Shown one piece after another: positions 19,254 through 27,604 of a DNA stretch of 64,000 bases. Every line of letters starts with the position of its first letter. The first letter of the stretch is position 1. Made by a program: the position numbers and the translations under genes. Source of the DNA: Halolamina pelagica (GTDB taxonomy: Archaea; Halobacteriota; Halobacteria; Halobacteriales; Haloferacaceae). The stretch is taken from assembly GCF_001307315.1 (NCBI RefSeq), contig NZ_LGUC01000001.1:2418001-2482000 (forward strand), read 5' to 3'. The notes under the pieces were generated by a model. The model saw only the letters and a program-made list of their open reading frames with translations, did no database searches and was not told the origin of the DNA.

Positions 19254-19325
19254 GCCGGCCCCTCGACCGCACCAGCCGCCGGCCCGGGACGAAATCCGGA
19301 AATGGCTCGGGCGCCCAGTCGGGGT

Positions 19326-19811
19326 ATGAGCGACGCCGAGATCGACGGCGAGACCGAGGGGACGTTCCTCGTCACCCACGCCGACGACGACAGCGCAGTG
19401 TTGCGGGACGTCGAGCGCGGACAGGTGCACACGCTCTCCTCGAACCCCGGGCTCTCGGAGGACGACGCCGTCGAGGGCGTCGTCGCCCCGGAGCCGCCGC
19501 TGGAGGTGACCGTGGAGCTGATCGAGGTCGAGGAGCGCCGGCAGCTCTCCATCGGCGAGAGCCGCGAGCCGCCGACCCAGCACGAGCGGGAGATCGCCGC
19601 CGCGCAGTCGGTCGGCGAGCTCACCAGGGAGGAACGGGCGGGGATCGGCGAACTCCACGTCATCACCGTTCCCGAAGACGAGACCGAGGCGGCCGTCGAT
19701 GATGTGCTCGAGGACCGCGAGACGACGCTGAGCCGCGCCGCCCGCCTCGGCGTGAACCGCGTCGAGATCCGCTCGGAGCCGGGCGTCGTCAGCGTGCGCT
19801 ACCTGCCGTAG
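19326..19811 (+). CDS. DUF5812 family protein
   Basis: 161-residue acidic soluble protein. GTFLVTHADDDSAVLRDVE and QVHTLSSNPGLSEDD match what I recall of haloarchaeal DUF5812. The C-terminal half (ELHVITVPEDETEAAVDDVL, then RLGVNRVEIRSEPG) looks like a separate alpha/beta region. Function unknown. The ATG at 19326 is used rather than 19302, which would add eight residues. Convergent with the hydroxyacid dehydrogenase gene. Confidence 0.8.
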   Translation: MSDAEIDGETEGTFLVTHADDDSAVLRDVERGQVHTLSSNPGLSEDDAVEGVVAPEPPLEVTVELIEVEERRQLSIGESREPPTQHEREIAAAQSVGELTREERAGIGELHVITVPEDETEAAVDDVLEDRETTLSRAARLGVNRVEIRSEPGVVSVRYLP

Positions 19812-19829
19812 CCGCACGCCCGCTGTCCG

Positions 19830-20774
19830 TCAGCAGATCCGGTTGACTAACGCCTCGTCGGCGCCGAACCGGCGGTAGTTCTCCCCGATTATTCCCGCCC
19901 AGCGCTCGGCCTTCTTCGGTGTCGAGCCGGCCATGTGGGGCGTGAGCAGCACGTTCGAGAGGTTCCACAGCGGCGAGTCAGCGGGCAACGGTTCGGTCTC
20001 GAACACGTCCAGCGCGGCGCCGCGGATCCAGCCGTACTGCAGCGCCCGGACCAGCGCGTCCTCGTCGACGACCTCGCCGCGGGCGACGTTCACGAGCACG
20101 GCGTCGCCGTCGAGCAGGCGGAGTTCGTCGGCGCCGATGAGGCCCTCGGTCTCCGGAGTCAGCGGGCAGGCGAGCACGAGGTGGTCCGCGCGCCGACAGA
20201 GTTCGGTGTGGCCGTCCGGGCCGAAACACTCGTCAACCGCCTCGGGCGCTGTATCGGGGTCGCGCTTGGTCCCGAGCACCTCCATCCCGAACGCCGAGCC
20301 GAGTTTGGCGACGCGGGTCCCGATGGCGCCGACGCCGACGATGCCGAGGGTCTTGCCGTGGAGTTCCCCACCCTCGACGCGCTCCCAGCTGGTTCGCTCC
20401 TTCTGTGCCATCGCGTCGAGGAAGCCGCGCTCGAACGCCAGCATCCCGCCGAGCACCTGCTCGCCGATGGGCTCCGCGTGAACCCCGGAGGCGTTAGTGA
20501 GCGCGATGCCGCGCTCCTGCAGCGCCTCCTGTGGGTAGCTGTCGACGCCGGCCGAGAGCGCCTGCACCCACTCGATGTCGGCGTCGGCGAGCAGGTCGGC
20601 GTCGAGGCGCCCGGTGATCAACGCGTCGGCCGCGGGCAACAGATCCGCGGTCTCCTCGGGCGTCGCCGCCGTCAGGAGGTCGGCGTCCGGAATCTCCGCC
20701 CGCAGCGCGTCGAGGAGCGCCTCACTGGTCTCCGGTGGCACAGTGTGGGTCAACAGAAGCGTCGGGTCGGTCAT
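19830..20774 (-). CDS. D-2-hydroxyacid dehydrogenase
   Basis: 314-residue NAD(P)-dependent oxidoreductase that interconverts 2-oxoacids and D-2-hydroxyacids. The nucleotide-binding motif is LGIVGVGAIGTRVAKL. The catalytic Arg is expected in VLVNVARGEVVDEDALV, Glu in ALDVFETEPLP and His in LLTPHMAGSTP. Full length for the family. The substrate is uncertain (glyoxylate/hydroxypyruvate type enzymes look similar). The gene is monocistronic, with msrB upstream on the same strand. Confidence 0.92.
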   Translation of the reverse strand: MTDPTLLLTHTVPPETSEALLDALRAEIPDADLLTAATPEETADLLPAADALITGRLDADLLADADIEWVQALSAGVDSYPQEALQERGIALTNASGVHAEPIGEQVLGGMLAFERGFLDAMAQKERTSWERVEGGELHGKTLGIVGVGAIGTRVAKLGSAFGMEVLGTKRDPDTAPEAVDECFGPDGHTELCRRADHLVLACPLTPETEGLIGADELRLLDGDAVLVNVARGEVVDEDALVRALQYGWIRGAALDVFETEPLPADSPLWNLSNVLLTPHMAGSTPKKAERWAGIIGENYRRFGADEALVNRIC

Positions 20775-20828
20775 ACGCGGCAGTTCCGACGGCCGGGAGA
20801 AAAGCGCTCGCCTCGGGGCAGTCGAAGT

Positions 20829-20982
20829 TACGCCTCGTCCTCGAACGCCAGCGCCACCGAGTTGATGCAGAACCGCTTCCCGGTCGGCTCCGGGCCACCG
20901 TCAGACCGGCTTCGCCGGCCTGACTGGGTCACGCTCGCGTTCGCTCGCGTGACCGTCGTCGAACACGTGGCCCAGGTGGCCC
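20829..20982. repeat. Duplicated 3' end of msrB with a 55-bp palindromic insertion
   Basis: The last 99 bp (33 codons) of msrB are repeated directly after its stop codon, beginning at 20829 with a few substitutions. The copy is split at 20903-20957 by 55 bp bounded by ACCGTC direct repeats. The insert contains two hairpins: an 11-bp arm (one mismatch) around a TTC loop (GTCAGACCGGC with GCCGGCCTGAC), and a GTCACGC/GCGTGAC hairpin. The copy, read on the minus strand, still encodes the MsrB tail ending FEDEA. Confidence 0.8.
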
Positions 20983-21386
20983 TACGCCTCGTCCTCGAAC
21001 TCCAGCGCCACCGAGTTGATGCAGAACCGCTTCCCGGTCGGCTCGGGACCGTCGTCGAACACGTGGCCGAGGTGGCCCTCACAGTTGGCACAGACGACCT
21101 CGGTCCGGGTCATCCCGTGGCGGGTGTCCTGCTGTGTCTCGACGGCGTCGTCCTCGGCGGCGTAGAAGCTCGGCCAGCCACAGCCGGCGTCGAACTTGGT
21201 GCCCGAGTCGAACAGCACCTCGCCACAGCCCTTGCAGCGGTAGACGCCGTCGTCGTCGCGGTCGACGTGCTCGCCGCTGAACCGGGCCTCGGTGCCCCGT
21301 TCCCGGAGGATCTCGTACTCCTCGTCGGTGAGTTCCTCGCGCCACTCCGCGTCGGACTTCTCCGTAACCGGGTCGCTCTCGCTCAT
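20982..21386 (-). CDS. msrB: Peptide-methionine (R)-S-oxide reductase
   Basis: 134-residue enzyme that reduces methionine-R-sulfoxide in proteins. Zn-binding pairs CKGC and CANC, the core AGCGWPSFYA and the catalytic GKRFCINS (nucleophilic Cys) are all present. The family's usual length is 130-145. The 3' end is followed by a partial tandem copy of itself. It is likely cytosolic oxidative-damage repair. No msrA is adjacent. Confidence 0.95.
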   Translation of the reverse strand: MSESDPVTEKSDAEWREELTDEEYEILRERGTEARFSGEHVDRDDDGVYRCKGCGEVLFDSGTKFDAGCGWPSFYAAEDDAVETQQDTRHGMTRTEVVCANCEGHLGHVFDDGPEPTGKRFCINSVALEFEDEA

Positions 21387-21454
21387 ACGTCGTGTTGGGG
21401 CTGGACGGGGCTAACGCTTCCGCCGCTTTCGGCCGCATCAAACGCCCGGGAGAC

Positions 21455-22111
21455 CTATCGACAGAGCGCCCGCACGTCGTGGAGGTCGTCGACGACGTGG
21501 TCGGGCTGGACCGACAGTTCGTGGTGGCGACGGTGCGGTCGGCGGATGAACGCCGAGTCGACCCCGGCGTTGAACGCCGCCGTCACGTCGCTCTCCCGGT
21601 CGCCGACGTACAGTGCGTTCTCGGCGTCCAGATCCGACAGCGCCTGCTCGAGGAAATGTGGGTCGGGCTTCTTCCGCCGGAGATCGGCGATCGTCGGCTT
21701 GCGCCCGTAGGCGGTGTCGAACAGCCCCGACACGCCGTAGTGATCGAGCAGGAAGTCGACCGTCTCCTGTTGGTTGGAACTCACCACCCCCATCGGGAGG
21801 TCCAGATCCGACAGCGTCGACACGTCGTCGAACAGCGGCTTCCCGCCGGCGTGGACGTGCTCGCGCTGGGCCTCGTGGGAGGCCCGATCGCGAACCCGCC
21901 AGAACTCCTCGACGGAGAGGTTGTACAGCGAACAGATCTCCGACAGCGATTCCGGGGTCACACCGACGACGACCTCCTCCACGTGCTCGGGGTCGGGGTC
22001 GTCGACGCCTGCCTGCTCGAACGCACGCCAGGCCGCCTCCTGCAGCACGTCGTAGTCGGTGGTGTCCACCAGAACGCCGTCGTTGTCGAACACGACCGCG
22101 TCGTAGCTCAT
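21455..22111 (-). CDS. HAD-superfamily hydrolase (phosphoglycolate-phosphatase-like)
   Basis: 218-residue phosphatase. Motif I is VFDNDGVLVDT (nucleophile Asp), motif II PMGVVSSNQQ (Ser), the Lys-bearing segment is DLRRKKPDPHFLEQAL, and motif IV YVGDRESDVTAAFNAG. The helical cap (residues 20-90) is of type C1, as in Gph/beta-phosphoglucomutase. The substrate is unknown. It lies upstream of msrB, on the same strand. Confidence 0.9.
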   Translation of the reverse strand: MSYDAVVFDNDGVLVDTTDYDVLQEAAWRAFEQAGVDDPDPEHVEEVVVGVTPESLSEICSLYNLSVEEFWRVRDRASHEAQREHVHAGGKPLFDDVSTLSDLDLPMGVVSSNQQETVDFLLDHYGVSGLFDTAYGRKPTIADLRRKKPDPHFLEQALSDLDAENALYVGDRESDVTAAFNAGVDSAFIRRPHRRHHELSVQPDHVVDDLHDVRALCR

Positions 22112-22163
22112 ACGTATCAGAGGCGCACGCGCCTGAAAAAGGTTGTGCGCCGGGAAATCGGTC

Positions 22164-22246
22164 GCGCTCAGTCGTCACACCCCGCGCTTGCCCGCCAGCG
22201 CTCAGTCGTCACATCCCCGCGCTTGCCCGCCAGCGCTCAGTCGTCG
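22164..22246. repeat. Tandem 34/35-bp repeats at the 3' end of the Rieske fusion gene
   Basis: Two copies of a unit starting GCGCTCAGTCGTCACA (22164-22197 and 22198-22232) are followed by a partial third copy (22233-22246) that contains the stop codon of the Rieske gene. On the minus strand the sequence GACGACTGA therefore appears three times in a row after the coding region. It looks like tandem duplication of the gene's terminal bases plus its 3' flank. Confidence 0.75.
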
Positions 22247-24018
22247 GCGGCCGCCTCCGCCTCGCCGTCCTCGTGAATCCGTTCGCCCTCGTGAAGCCGC
22301 GACGCGATGGAGTACGTCTGCTCGCGCTCGCGCCGGGTCGGGTAGTGCGCCGCGAGGTAGCGCGCGACGGCCGTCGCGAGCACGCGACGCTCGGCCGGAT
22401 CCTCGCGCAGGTCGAACTGCCGGAGCCCGGCCTCCAGCGCCTGGAACGTGTGGAATCCGGTGTCCTCCTGTAGCAGCGCGTTGCCGAGTTCGGCCTTCAG
22501 GCGCTCGGGGTCGCCGCCGGCGTCCAGGAAGTTCGCGGCATGGGTCCCCGCCGCGTTCACCTCGCCCTCCATCTCGAAGCAGTGGCGGAGCTCCTGGAGC
22601 TCCGTCTCCGGATCGGCGTCGGCGTCGACGGCCGGCTCGGGCGCCGGCGGCGTGTTGAGGAACCGGTCGAGGTAGACGTTCGTCGCCGCGTCGTACACGC
22701 CGCGGTAGAGTTCGGTCGTGGGCGCGCGCTGGGCCGCGCGGTGGACCGCGTTGGCGAACGTGAACGTGTGATGGACGGTGTTCCAGTCGTTGAACTCGTT
22801 GGCCGTCGAGAACTGCGCGACGCGCTTGCCCGCGGCGAACGTGACGGCACGAGCCAGTTGCTCGACGGTCGCGCCGTTTCGGATCGCGTCGTCGAGAGCG
22901 CGGTACACCGGTTCCGGCTCCTCACTGTGGAGTCGGTCGGTGAAGTCCTCGGGTTCGGTCCACTCCTCGCCCGTCCCTTCGGCGACCATCTCGTCGAGGC
23001 GGTCGAACGACTCGGCGCTGCGGCCCGCCAAGTCGTCGGGCTGGCGCCACGAGGAGAGCTCCTCGCTGCGCTGGGCGGTGGCGAGCCCGCGCACCAGCGA
23101 CGCCAACACGTCGGCGCTCTCGGGGTGGTCCCAGCCGACGTGGTCCAGCGCCTCGGTCGCCTTGTTCAGGTGGTCGAAGCGGTGGCCGGTGTCGAGGTAG
23201 CGGTGGTCCGTCGCCGCCGCAGTCAGCATCTCCGTGAGCTGTTCGGGCGAACAGCCGCTGGCGACCGCCGTCCGGAGCACGCGCTCGGCGCCGTCGGCGT
23301 CCCGGACCTCGACGTTCTCCCGGAACCAGGACTTCAGCCGGCTGTAGGGCACGTCCGTCGCCTCGAACGCCTCCTGATCGAACTTCGGCGGCTGGTCGGC
23401 ACAGTCGCTGGCGACCTGCACGAGCCCCTGGTACAGCGCGCGCTCCCGGTCGGCATCGTCGAGGTCGGGCAGTCGGTTCAGCAGCGCCGTCAGGATCGTC
23501 AGGCCGGAGCTCCAGCCACCCTCGCGGTACTTCGTGCCGAAGACGACCGCCGTCTCGAACGGGGCCTCTGGGTCGACGCCGGCCCGGTGCAGCCCGATCG
23601 CGGACTTCGCCAGCACCAGCCGGAGGTTCTGTTCGAGCCCGTCCTCCAGTCGCTCGGCCCAGTGGACCGCCGCCGGCTCGTCGCGTTGGGGGTCCGGGTC
23701 GACGTACACCGAGCCGTCGACGACCCTGACGGGGTAGCTCTCCACGTCGTCGGCCCACGGGTCGAACGTGTCGCCACAGGTGAGTTCGAAGCGTGCGTGG
23801 TGCCACTCACAGGTCAGCACGCCCTCGTCGACGCTCCCCTCCGAGAGGGGAAACCCCATGTGCGGACAGCGGTTGTTGACCGCGCGGAACTCGCCCTCGT
23901 GGTGGAACACGACGATGGGAATTCCGTCGGCGCTGGCGACAGTGCGGCCCTCCTCCCGGAGAGTGGCTGCGTCGGCGACCTCGACGTACTCGTCGGGGAT
24001 CGTGTCAACGTTGGACAT
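22237..24018 (-). CDS. Rieske [2Fe-2S] protein fused to a large helical domain
   Basis: 593-residue protein. Residues 1-105 are a Rieske ferredoxin domain with cluster ligands Cys51-x-His53 (CPHMG) and Cys70-x-x-His73 (CEWHH). The remaining roughly 490 residues are alpha-helical, with many His and aromatic residues (RYLDTGHRFDHLNKATE, DWNTVHHTFTFANAVHRA, EDTGFHTFQALE) and no recognised catalytic motif. The pattern loosely recalls questin-oxidase-like domains, but I cannot confirm that. No oxygenase mononuclear iron triad is evident. No signal peptide, so cytosolic. The start ATG 24018 (MSNVDTIPDEY) is preferred to 24024. Confidence 0.8.
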   Translation of the reverse strand: MSNVDTIPDEYVEVADAATLREEGRTVASADGIPIVVFHHEGEFRAVNNRCPHMGFPLSEGSVDEGVLTCEWHHARFELTCGDTFDPWADDVESYPVRVVDGSVYVDPDPQRDEPAAVHWAERLEDGLEQNLRLVLAKSAIGLHRAGVDPEAPFETAVVFGTKYREGGWSSGLTILTALLNRLPDLDDADRERALYQGLVQVASDCADQPPKFDQEAFEATDVPYSRLKSWFRENVEVRDADGAERVLRTAVASGCSPEQLTEMLTAAATDHRYLDTGHRFDHLNKATEALDHVGWDHPESADVLASLVRGLATAQRSEELSSWRQPDDLAGRSAESFDRLDEMVAEGTGEEWTEPEDFTDRLHSEEPEPVYRALDDAIRNGATVEQLARAVTFAAGKRVAQFSTANEFNDWNTVHHTFTFANAVHRAAQRAPTTELYRGVYDAATNVYLDRFLNTPPAPEPAVDADADPETELQELRHCFEMEGEVNAAGTHAANFLDAGGDPERLKAELGNALLQEDTGFHTFQALEAGLRQFDLREDPAERRVLATAVARYLAAHYPTRREREQTYSIASRLHEGERIHEDGEAEAAADD

Positions 24019-24163
24019 ACACACACGTTGTGCCGAGAGCGACTAAAGCGTATGCTGAAGAATGTTTTACCGAGTCGGCGCGGCGGCGACACAACGGCGG
24101 CGTAGGGGCACGGCAACGCTCCGGCGTCGACGATCGCGGCGCGAAAACAGGTGCGAGATCGAC

Positions 24164-25222
24164 TCAGTCCGAGGCGACTGCCGGCGTTCGACAGTCGGCC
24201 ATGTCGAGCACGTCGTCGAAGAAGTCGAGGGAGTCGTGCGGGCCGGGGTTGGCCTCGGGGTGGTACTGGCGGGTGAGCACGTCGATGTCGACGCCCTCCA
24301 GCCCCTCCGCGGTGCCGTCGTTGACGTTGACCTGCGTGACCGCGAGCTCGCCCGGGTCGGCGACGCTGTAGCCGTGGTTCTGGGTCGTCATGATCACGCG
24401 GTCGGTTTCGAGGTCACGCACCGGCTGGTTCAGGCCGCGGTGGCCGAACTCCATCTTCTCGGTCTCGCCGCCCAGCGATCGGGCGACGACCTGCTGGCCG
24501 AGACAGATGCCCGCGATCGGCGTCTCGCCCGCGAACTCGTCGACGACCTCGCCGGCCGCTTCGAAGTTCGCCGGGTCGCCCGGGCCGTTCGAGACGAACA
24601 CCACGTCCGGCTCGCGCGCGGCGACCTCGCCGGGCGTCGAGTCGTACGGCATGACGTGCACCTCGGCGCCACGGGCGGTCAGCGAGTCGACGATGGACTG
24701 CTTGGCGCCGCAGTCGAGCAGGGCGACGCGGGGGCCAGTCCCCTCGTACACCTGCGTCTCGTCGACGCTGACCTGCGCGCCGATGTCGACGTGGTCGCTC
24801 ATCCCGACACACTGGTCAAGCTGCTCGCGGGCCTGTTCGGGCGTCGCGTCCGGGCCGGCGGCGACGCCACAGCGCATCGCCCCCTGCTCGCGGACCGCGG
24901 TCACCAGCTCCCGGGTGTCGACGGCGTCGACGGCCGGCACGCCCTCGCTGGCCAGCCAGTCGGCCACGTCGTCGGTGAACTCCCGGGCGACCGCGACCCG
25001 GGGCGTGACGCCGTCGGACTCGAAGCGCTCCTCGCGGACCCCGTAGTTCCCGATGAGGGGGTACGAGAACGTCAGTACTTGCTCGGTGTAGGAGGGGTCG
25101 GTCAGACTCTCCTCGTACCCGGTGTAGGCGGTGGTGAACACCAGCTCGCCCCGGCTCGTGCCGGGAGCACGCGAGCGTCCCTCCACGACACGACCGTCGG
25201 CCAGCGCGATGTACGCGCTCAT
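24164..25222 (-). CDS. carA: Carbamoyl-phosphate synthase small (glutaminase) subunit
   Basis: 352-residue class I glutamine amidotransferase subunit that hydrolyses glutamine and channels ammonia to CarB for arginine and pyrimidine synthesis. The N-terminal CarA domain includes GELVFTTAYTGYEESLTDPS. The glutaminase domain has the nucleophile in GICLGQQVVARSL and the His/Glu pair in RQYHPEANPGPHD. carB is not adjacent. The start ATG 25222 has a TATA-like ttattag about 30 bp upstream. Divergent from an Lrp/AsnC regulator gene. Confidence 0.96.
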   Translation of the reverse strand: MSAYIALADGRVVEGRSRAPGTSRGELVFTTAYTGYEESLTDPSYTEQVLTFSYPLIGNYGVREERFESDGVTPRVAVAREFTDDVADWLASEGVPAVDAVDTRELVTAVREQGAMRCGVAAGPDATPEQAREQLDQCVGMSDHVDIGAQVSVDETQVYEGTGPRVALLDCGAKQSIVDSLTARGAEVHVMPYDSTPGEVAAREPDVVFVSNGPGDPANFEAAGEVVDEFAGETPIAGICLGQQVVARSLGGETEKMEFGHRGLNQPVRDLETDRVIMTTQNHGYSVADPGELAVTQVNVNDGTAEGLEGVDIDVLTRQYHPEANPGPHDSLDFFDDVLDMADCRTPAVASD

Positions 25223-25272
25223 TACGAGAAACGTACTCATCTATCCTAATAACTGTGTCGTTCGAAGATTTC

Positions 25273-25287
25273 TTACGAAATTCGTAA
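25273..25287. promoter_or_regulatory. Perfect palindrome in the carA/Lrp divergent promoter region
   Basis: TTACGAA-A-TTCGTAA is a perfect 7-bp inverted repeat with a one-base centre. It ends 31 bp before the regulator's ATG, where the TATA/BRE region of a leaderless haloarchaeal gene would lie, and about 50 bp from the carA start. Lrp/AsnC proteins bind such short palindromes and often autoregulate, so an operator is a reasonable inference. Confidence 0.5.
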
Positions 25288-25318
25288 CCGGTATCCCGGA
25301 CGAGCGACACGGGCCTGT

Positions 25319-25735
25319 ATGGACGAACTCGATCGGGAGATCCTGAACATCCTCCGGCGGGACGCACGGACTCCCTACACCGAGATCGCCGAGCAGGTGG
25401 GGACGAGCGAGGGGACAGTGCGAAACCGCGTGGAGGGGATGGTCGAGGACGGCGTCATCGAACGGTTCACCGTCACCACCCGAACCGGCAACGTGAAGGC
25501 GATGATCGAGATCTCGGTCGCGATGGACGTGAACACCGACGAAGTGGGCAAGCGCCTCGCGGACTGGGAGGAGGTCGACTTCGTCTGGCAGGTCTCCGGC
25601 GAGGACGACATCGTGCTCGTCGTCGACTGCGTCGACACGCGCGCGGTGAACGAGCTCATCTCCCGCGCCCGCGAGCAGGAGGAGGTCGAGGAGAGCACGA
25701 CGCGGCTGATCCTGGACGAACGCCTCGGGACCTAA
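25319..25735 (+). CDS. Lrp/AsnC family transcriptional regulator
   Basis: 138-residue regulator. The N-terminal winged HTH is LDREILNILRRDARTPYTEI with recognition helix TSEGTVRNRVEGM, and the C-terminal alpha/beta RAM ligand domain ends in STTRLILDERL. Family members sense amino acids and act as dimers to octamers. Its divergent position next to carA, with a palindrome between them, suggests control of carA and/or itself. Probably leaderless. Confidence 0.93.
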   Translation: MDELDREILNILRRDARTPYTEIAEQVGTSEGTVRNRVEGMVEDGVIERFTVTTRTGNVKAMIEISVAMDVNTDEVGKRLADWEEVDFVWQVSGEDDIVLVVDCVDTRAVNELISRAREQEEVEESTTRLILDERLGT

Positions 25736-25806
25736 AACCCTCCGACGGGTCGAGAACGTGCCACGGCGGGAGGCCTTTTCCCGCCGAGTCCCCGAGCGGG
25801 GAGTGC

Positions 25807-26490
25807 ATGACCGACGCGCTATTCATCGTCAGCGAAGAGGGGTACTGGGCCGAGGAGTGTATCGAGCCGCTCACCACGCTCGGCGACGCCGGCGTCGACG
25901 TGACGGTCGCGACGCCGACGGGGAGTCCGCCGGTCGTCGACGAGCGCTCGCTCGACCCGGATGACCTCGGCGAAGACGAAGCCGACCGCCTCCGGGAGAT
26001 CCACGAGACCGACGAGCGACTCAACGACCCCATCGCGCTGGCCGACGCAGAGCCCGGGAGCTACGACGCGGTCGTGTTCCCCGGCGGCCACGGGACGGTG
26101 TGGGACATCAATCAGGACAGACACGCCCGCGCCGCGCTCCGGACGGCCGTCGAAGGCGAGACGGGCAAAGCGCTAGTCGTCTGCCACGCGGCGGGGCTCC
26201 TGGCGTTCACCCGCGACAGCGACGGCGAGATCCTGGCCGCGGGCCGCGACGTGACTGGCTTCCCGAACGCGTGGGAGGAGGGGATCGTCGACGAACAGGA
26301 CCTCTTCGAGGGGCGGAAACTCCCCTACTGGGTCGAGGACGAGGTGACGGCCGTCGGCGCCAACTGGGACGCCGAACTCGACGCCGACACCTCCGTCACC
26401 GTCGACGGCGATCTGGTCACCGCCCGGGGGCCGGGCTCCTCGGCCGCGGCGGCGACGACGCTGCTCGACGAACTGGGGATCGAGGCGTAA
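25807..26490 (+). CDS. DJ-1/PfpI family protein (type 1 glutamine amidotransferase-like)
   Basis: 227-residue protein. VVFPGGHGTVWD and the nucleophile elbow ALVVCHAAGLLAF (Cys followed by His) mark the class I GATase-like fold of the Hsp31/YajL/ThiJ group. An internal linker with the Asp/Glu-rich DPDDLGEDEADRLREIHE is typical of haloarchaeal acidity. Likely a chaperone, glyoxalase III or deglycase-type stress protein; the exact activity is unknown. It is followed by idi on the same strand. Confidence 0.9.
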   Translation: MTDALFIVSEEGYWAEECIEPLTTLGDAGVDVTVATPTGSPPVVDERSLDPDDLGEDEADRLREIHETDERLNDPIALADAEPGSYDAVVFPGGHGTVWDINQDRHARAALRTAVEGETGKALVVCHAAGLLAFTRDSDGEILAAGRDVTGFPNAWEEGIVDEQDLFEGRKLPYWVEDEVTAVGANWDAELDADTSVTVDGDLVTARGPGSSAAAATTLLDELGIEA

Positions 26491-26558
26491 CTTCGGTGCC
26501 GCCCGGATAGCCCGCTCAGCATCGAAGCGACCTTACCCCGGTGGCCGATGAGTCGCGT

Positions 26559-27173
26559 ATGAGCACCGAGGACGCCAACGCGGGCGGCGGCACCGAGCCC
26601 CACCCCAACGCAGCGCAGGACGTCGTCGCCGTCGACGGGGACGACGAACAGACCGGACTCGTCAACCGCCTCGACGCCCACACGGGCGAGGGGCAGCGCC
26701 ACCGCGCCTTCACCGCCCTCGTGTTCGACGAGGACGGGCGGATCCTGCTCGCTCAGCGCGCGTCGAACAAGCGCCTCTGGGACACCTCCTGGGACGGCAC
26801 TGTCGCCTCCCACCCCGTCGAGGGGCAGAGTCAGGTCGACGCGACCGAGCAGCGACTGGAGGAGGAACTGGGCATCACGCCCGACCAGTACGACGACCTC
26901 CGCGTCACCGACCGCTTCGAGTACAAGCAGCGCTACGAGCGCCAGGGGCTGGAGTGGGAGGTCTGTGCCGTGCTCAAGGTCACGCTGACCGACACGGAGC
27001 TCGATCCCGACACCGAGGAGATCGAGGGACTGCTCTGGGCGGACTACGACCTGCTGTACGAGAACCCCGAGTGGTACCGCCAGCTGCGGCTCTGTCCGTG
27101 GTTCGAGATCGCGATGCGCCGGGATCAGGAAGGCAACACGGTTGCGGACGGGAGCGTCGGGTTCGAGCGGTAA
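26559..27173 (+). CDS. idi: Isopentenyl-diphosphate delta-isomerase, type 1
   Basis: 204-residue NUDIX-fold isomerase that converts IPP to DMAPP for archaeal lipids and carotenoids. Signatures are HRAFTALVFDEDGRILLAQR, WDTSWDGTVASHPVEGQS (active-site region), the NUDIX-like EQRLEEELGI, and WEVCAVLKVTL with the catalytic Glu region. An N-terminal acidic extension of about 30 residues is common in haloarchaea. The start at 26559 (MSTEDANAGG) is chosen over 26541. Type 1 enzymes are the usual isomerase in this class. Confidence 0.94.
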   Translation: MSTEDANAGGGTEPHPNAAQDVVAVDGDDEQTGLVNRLDAHTGEGQRHRAFTALVFDEDGRILLAQRASNKRLWDTSWDGTVASHPVEGQSQVDATEQRLEEELGITPDQYDDLRVTDRFEYKQRYERQGLEWEVCAVLKVTLTDTELDPDTEEIEGLLWADYDLLYENPEWYRQLRLCPWFEIAMRRDQEGNTVADGSVGFER

Positions 27174-27181
27174 GTGAGCCG

Positions 27182-27292
27182 CGGCGCGCGGCCGGCGCCG
27201 ACGACGGTCGGCGCCACGGCACCTCATGCCGCGGCCCTCTGGGAAGTCATCCACGGCGCGCGGCCGGCGCCGACGACGGTCGGCGCCACGGC
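27182..27292. repeat. Direct duplication of a hairpin-bearing GC-rich unit
   Basis: A 39-bp sequence starting CGGCGCGCGGCCGGCGCC occurs at 27182-27220 and again, identical, at 27254-27292 (period 72 bp). The similarity extends about 17 bp further at lower identity. Each copy contains a perfect hairpin with 9-bp arms (GGCGCCGAC with GTCGGCGCC). It sits between the convergent idi and small membrane protein genes, so it may terminate transcription from both sides. Confidence 0.75.
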
Positions 27293-27325
27293 GCCTCTTG
27301 CCGCCGCGATCCGAGAACCGACTGC

Positions 27326-27604
27326 CTACTCCTTCATCGCCCACACACCGACGACTCCCAGCAACAGCGCCGGGATGAAGGGCAGCGCCAGCATCGCCAC
27401 CAGGAACGGGACGTGGTCCGCGAGCAGCGTCGGGTAGACGTAGATCACCCCCGGGATCACCAGCGTCGCCAGCGTAATGGCGCCGACGAGGATCCAACCG
27501 GTCGGGCCGTCCGCCTCGCTTTCCGCGTCGTCGGCCGCGTCGACGCCGTCGACGCCTCCGGGCGTGTGCACGTACCCGCCGTCGTCGCCGCTCTCAGAGC
27601 TCAC
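27326..27604 (-). CDS. Small two-helix membrane protein, 92 aa
   Basis: The acidic N-terminal half (MSSESGDDGGYVHTPGG and following) is cytosolic-looking. Two hydrophobic helices follow (WILVGAITLATLVIPGVIYV and VPFLVAMLALPFIPALLLGV). Family unknown, but the layout is common in haloarchaeal genomes. Its start overlaps the end of the upstream zinc-binding dehydrogenase gene by 11 bp, so the two are co-transcribed and probably co-translated. Confidence 0.78.
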   Translation of the reverse strand: MSSESGDDGGYVHTPGGVDGVDAADDAESEADGPTGWILVGAITLATLVIPGVIYVYPTLLADHVPFLVAMLALPFIPALLLGVVGVWAMKE

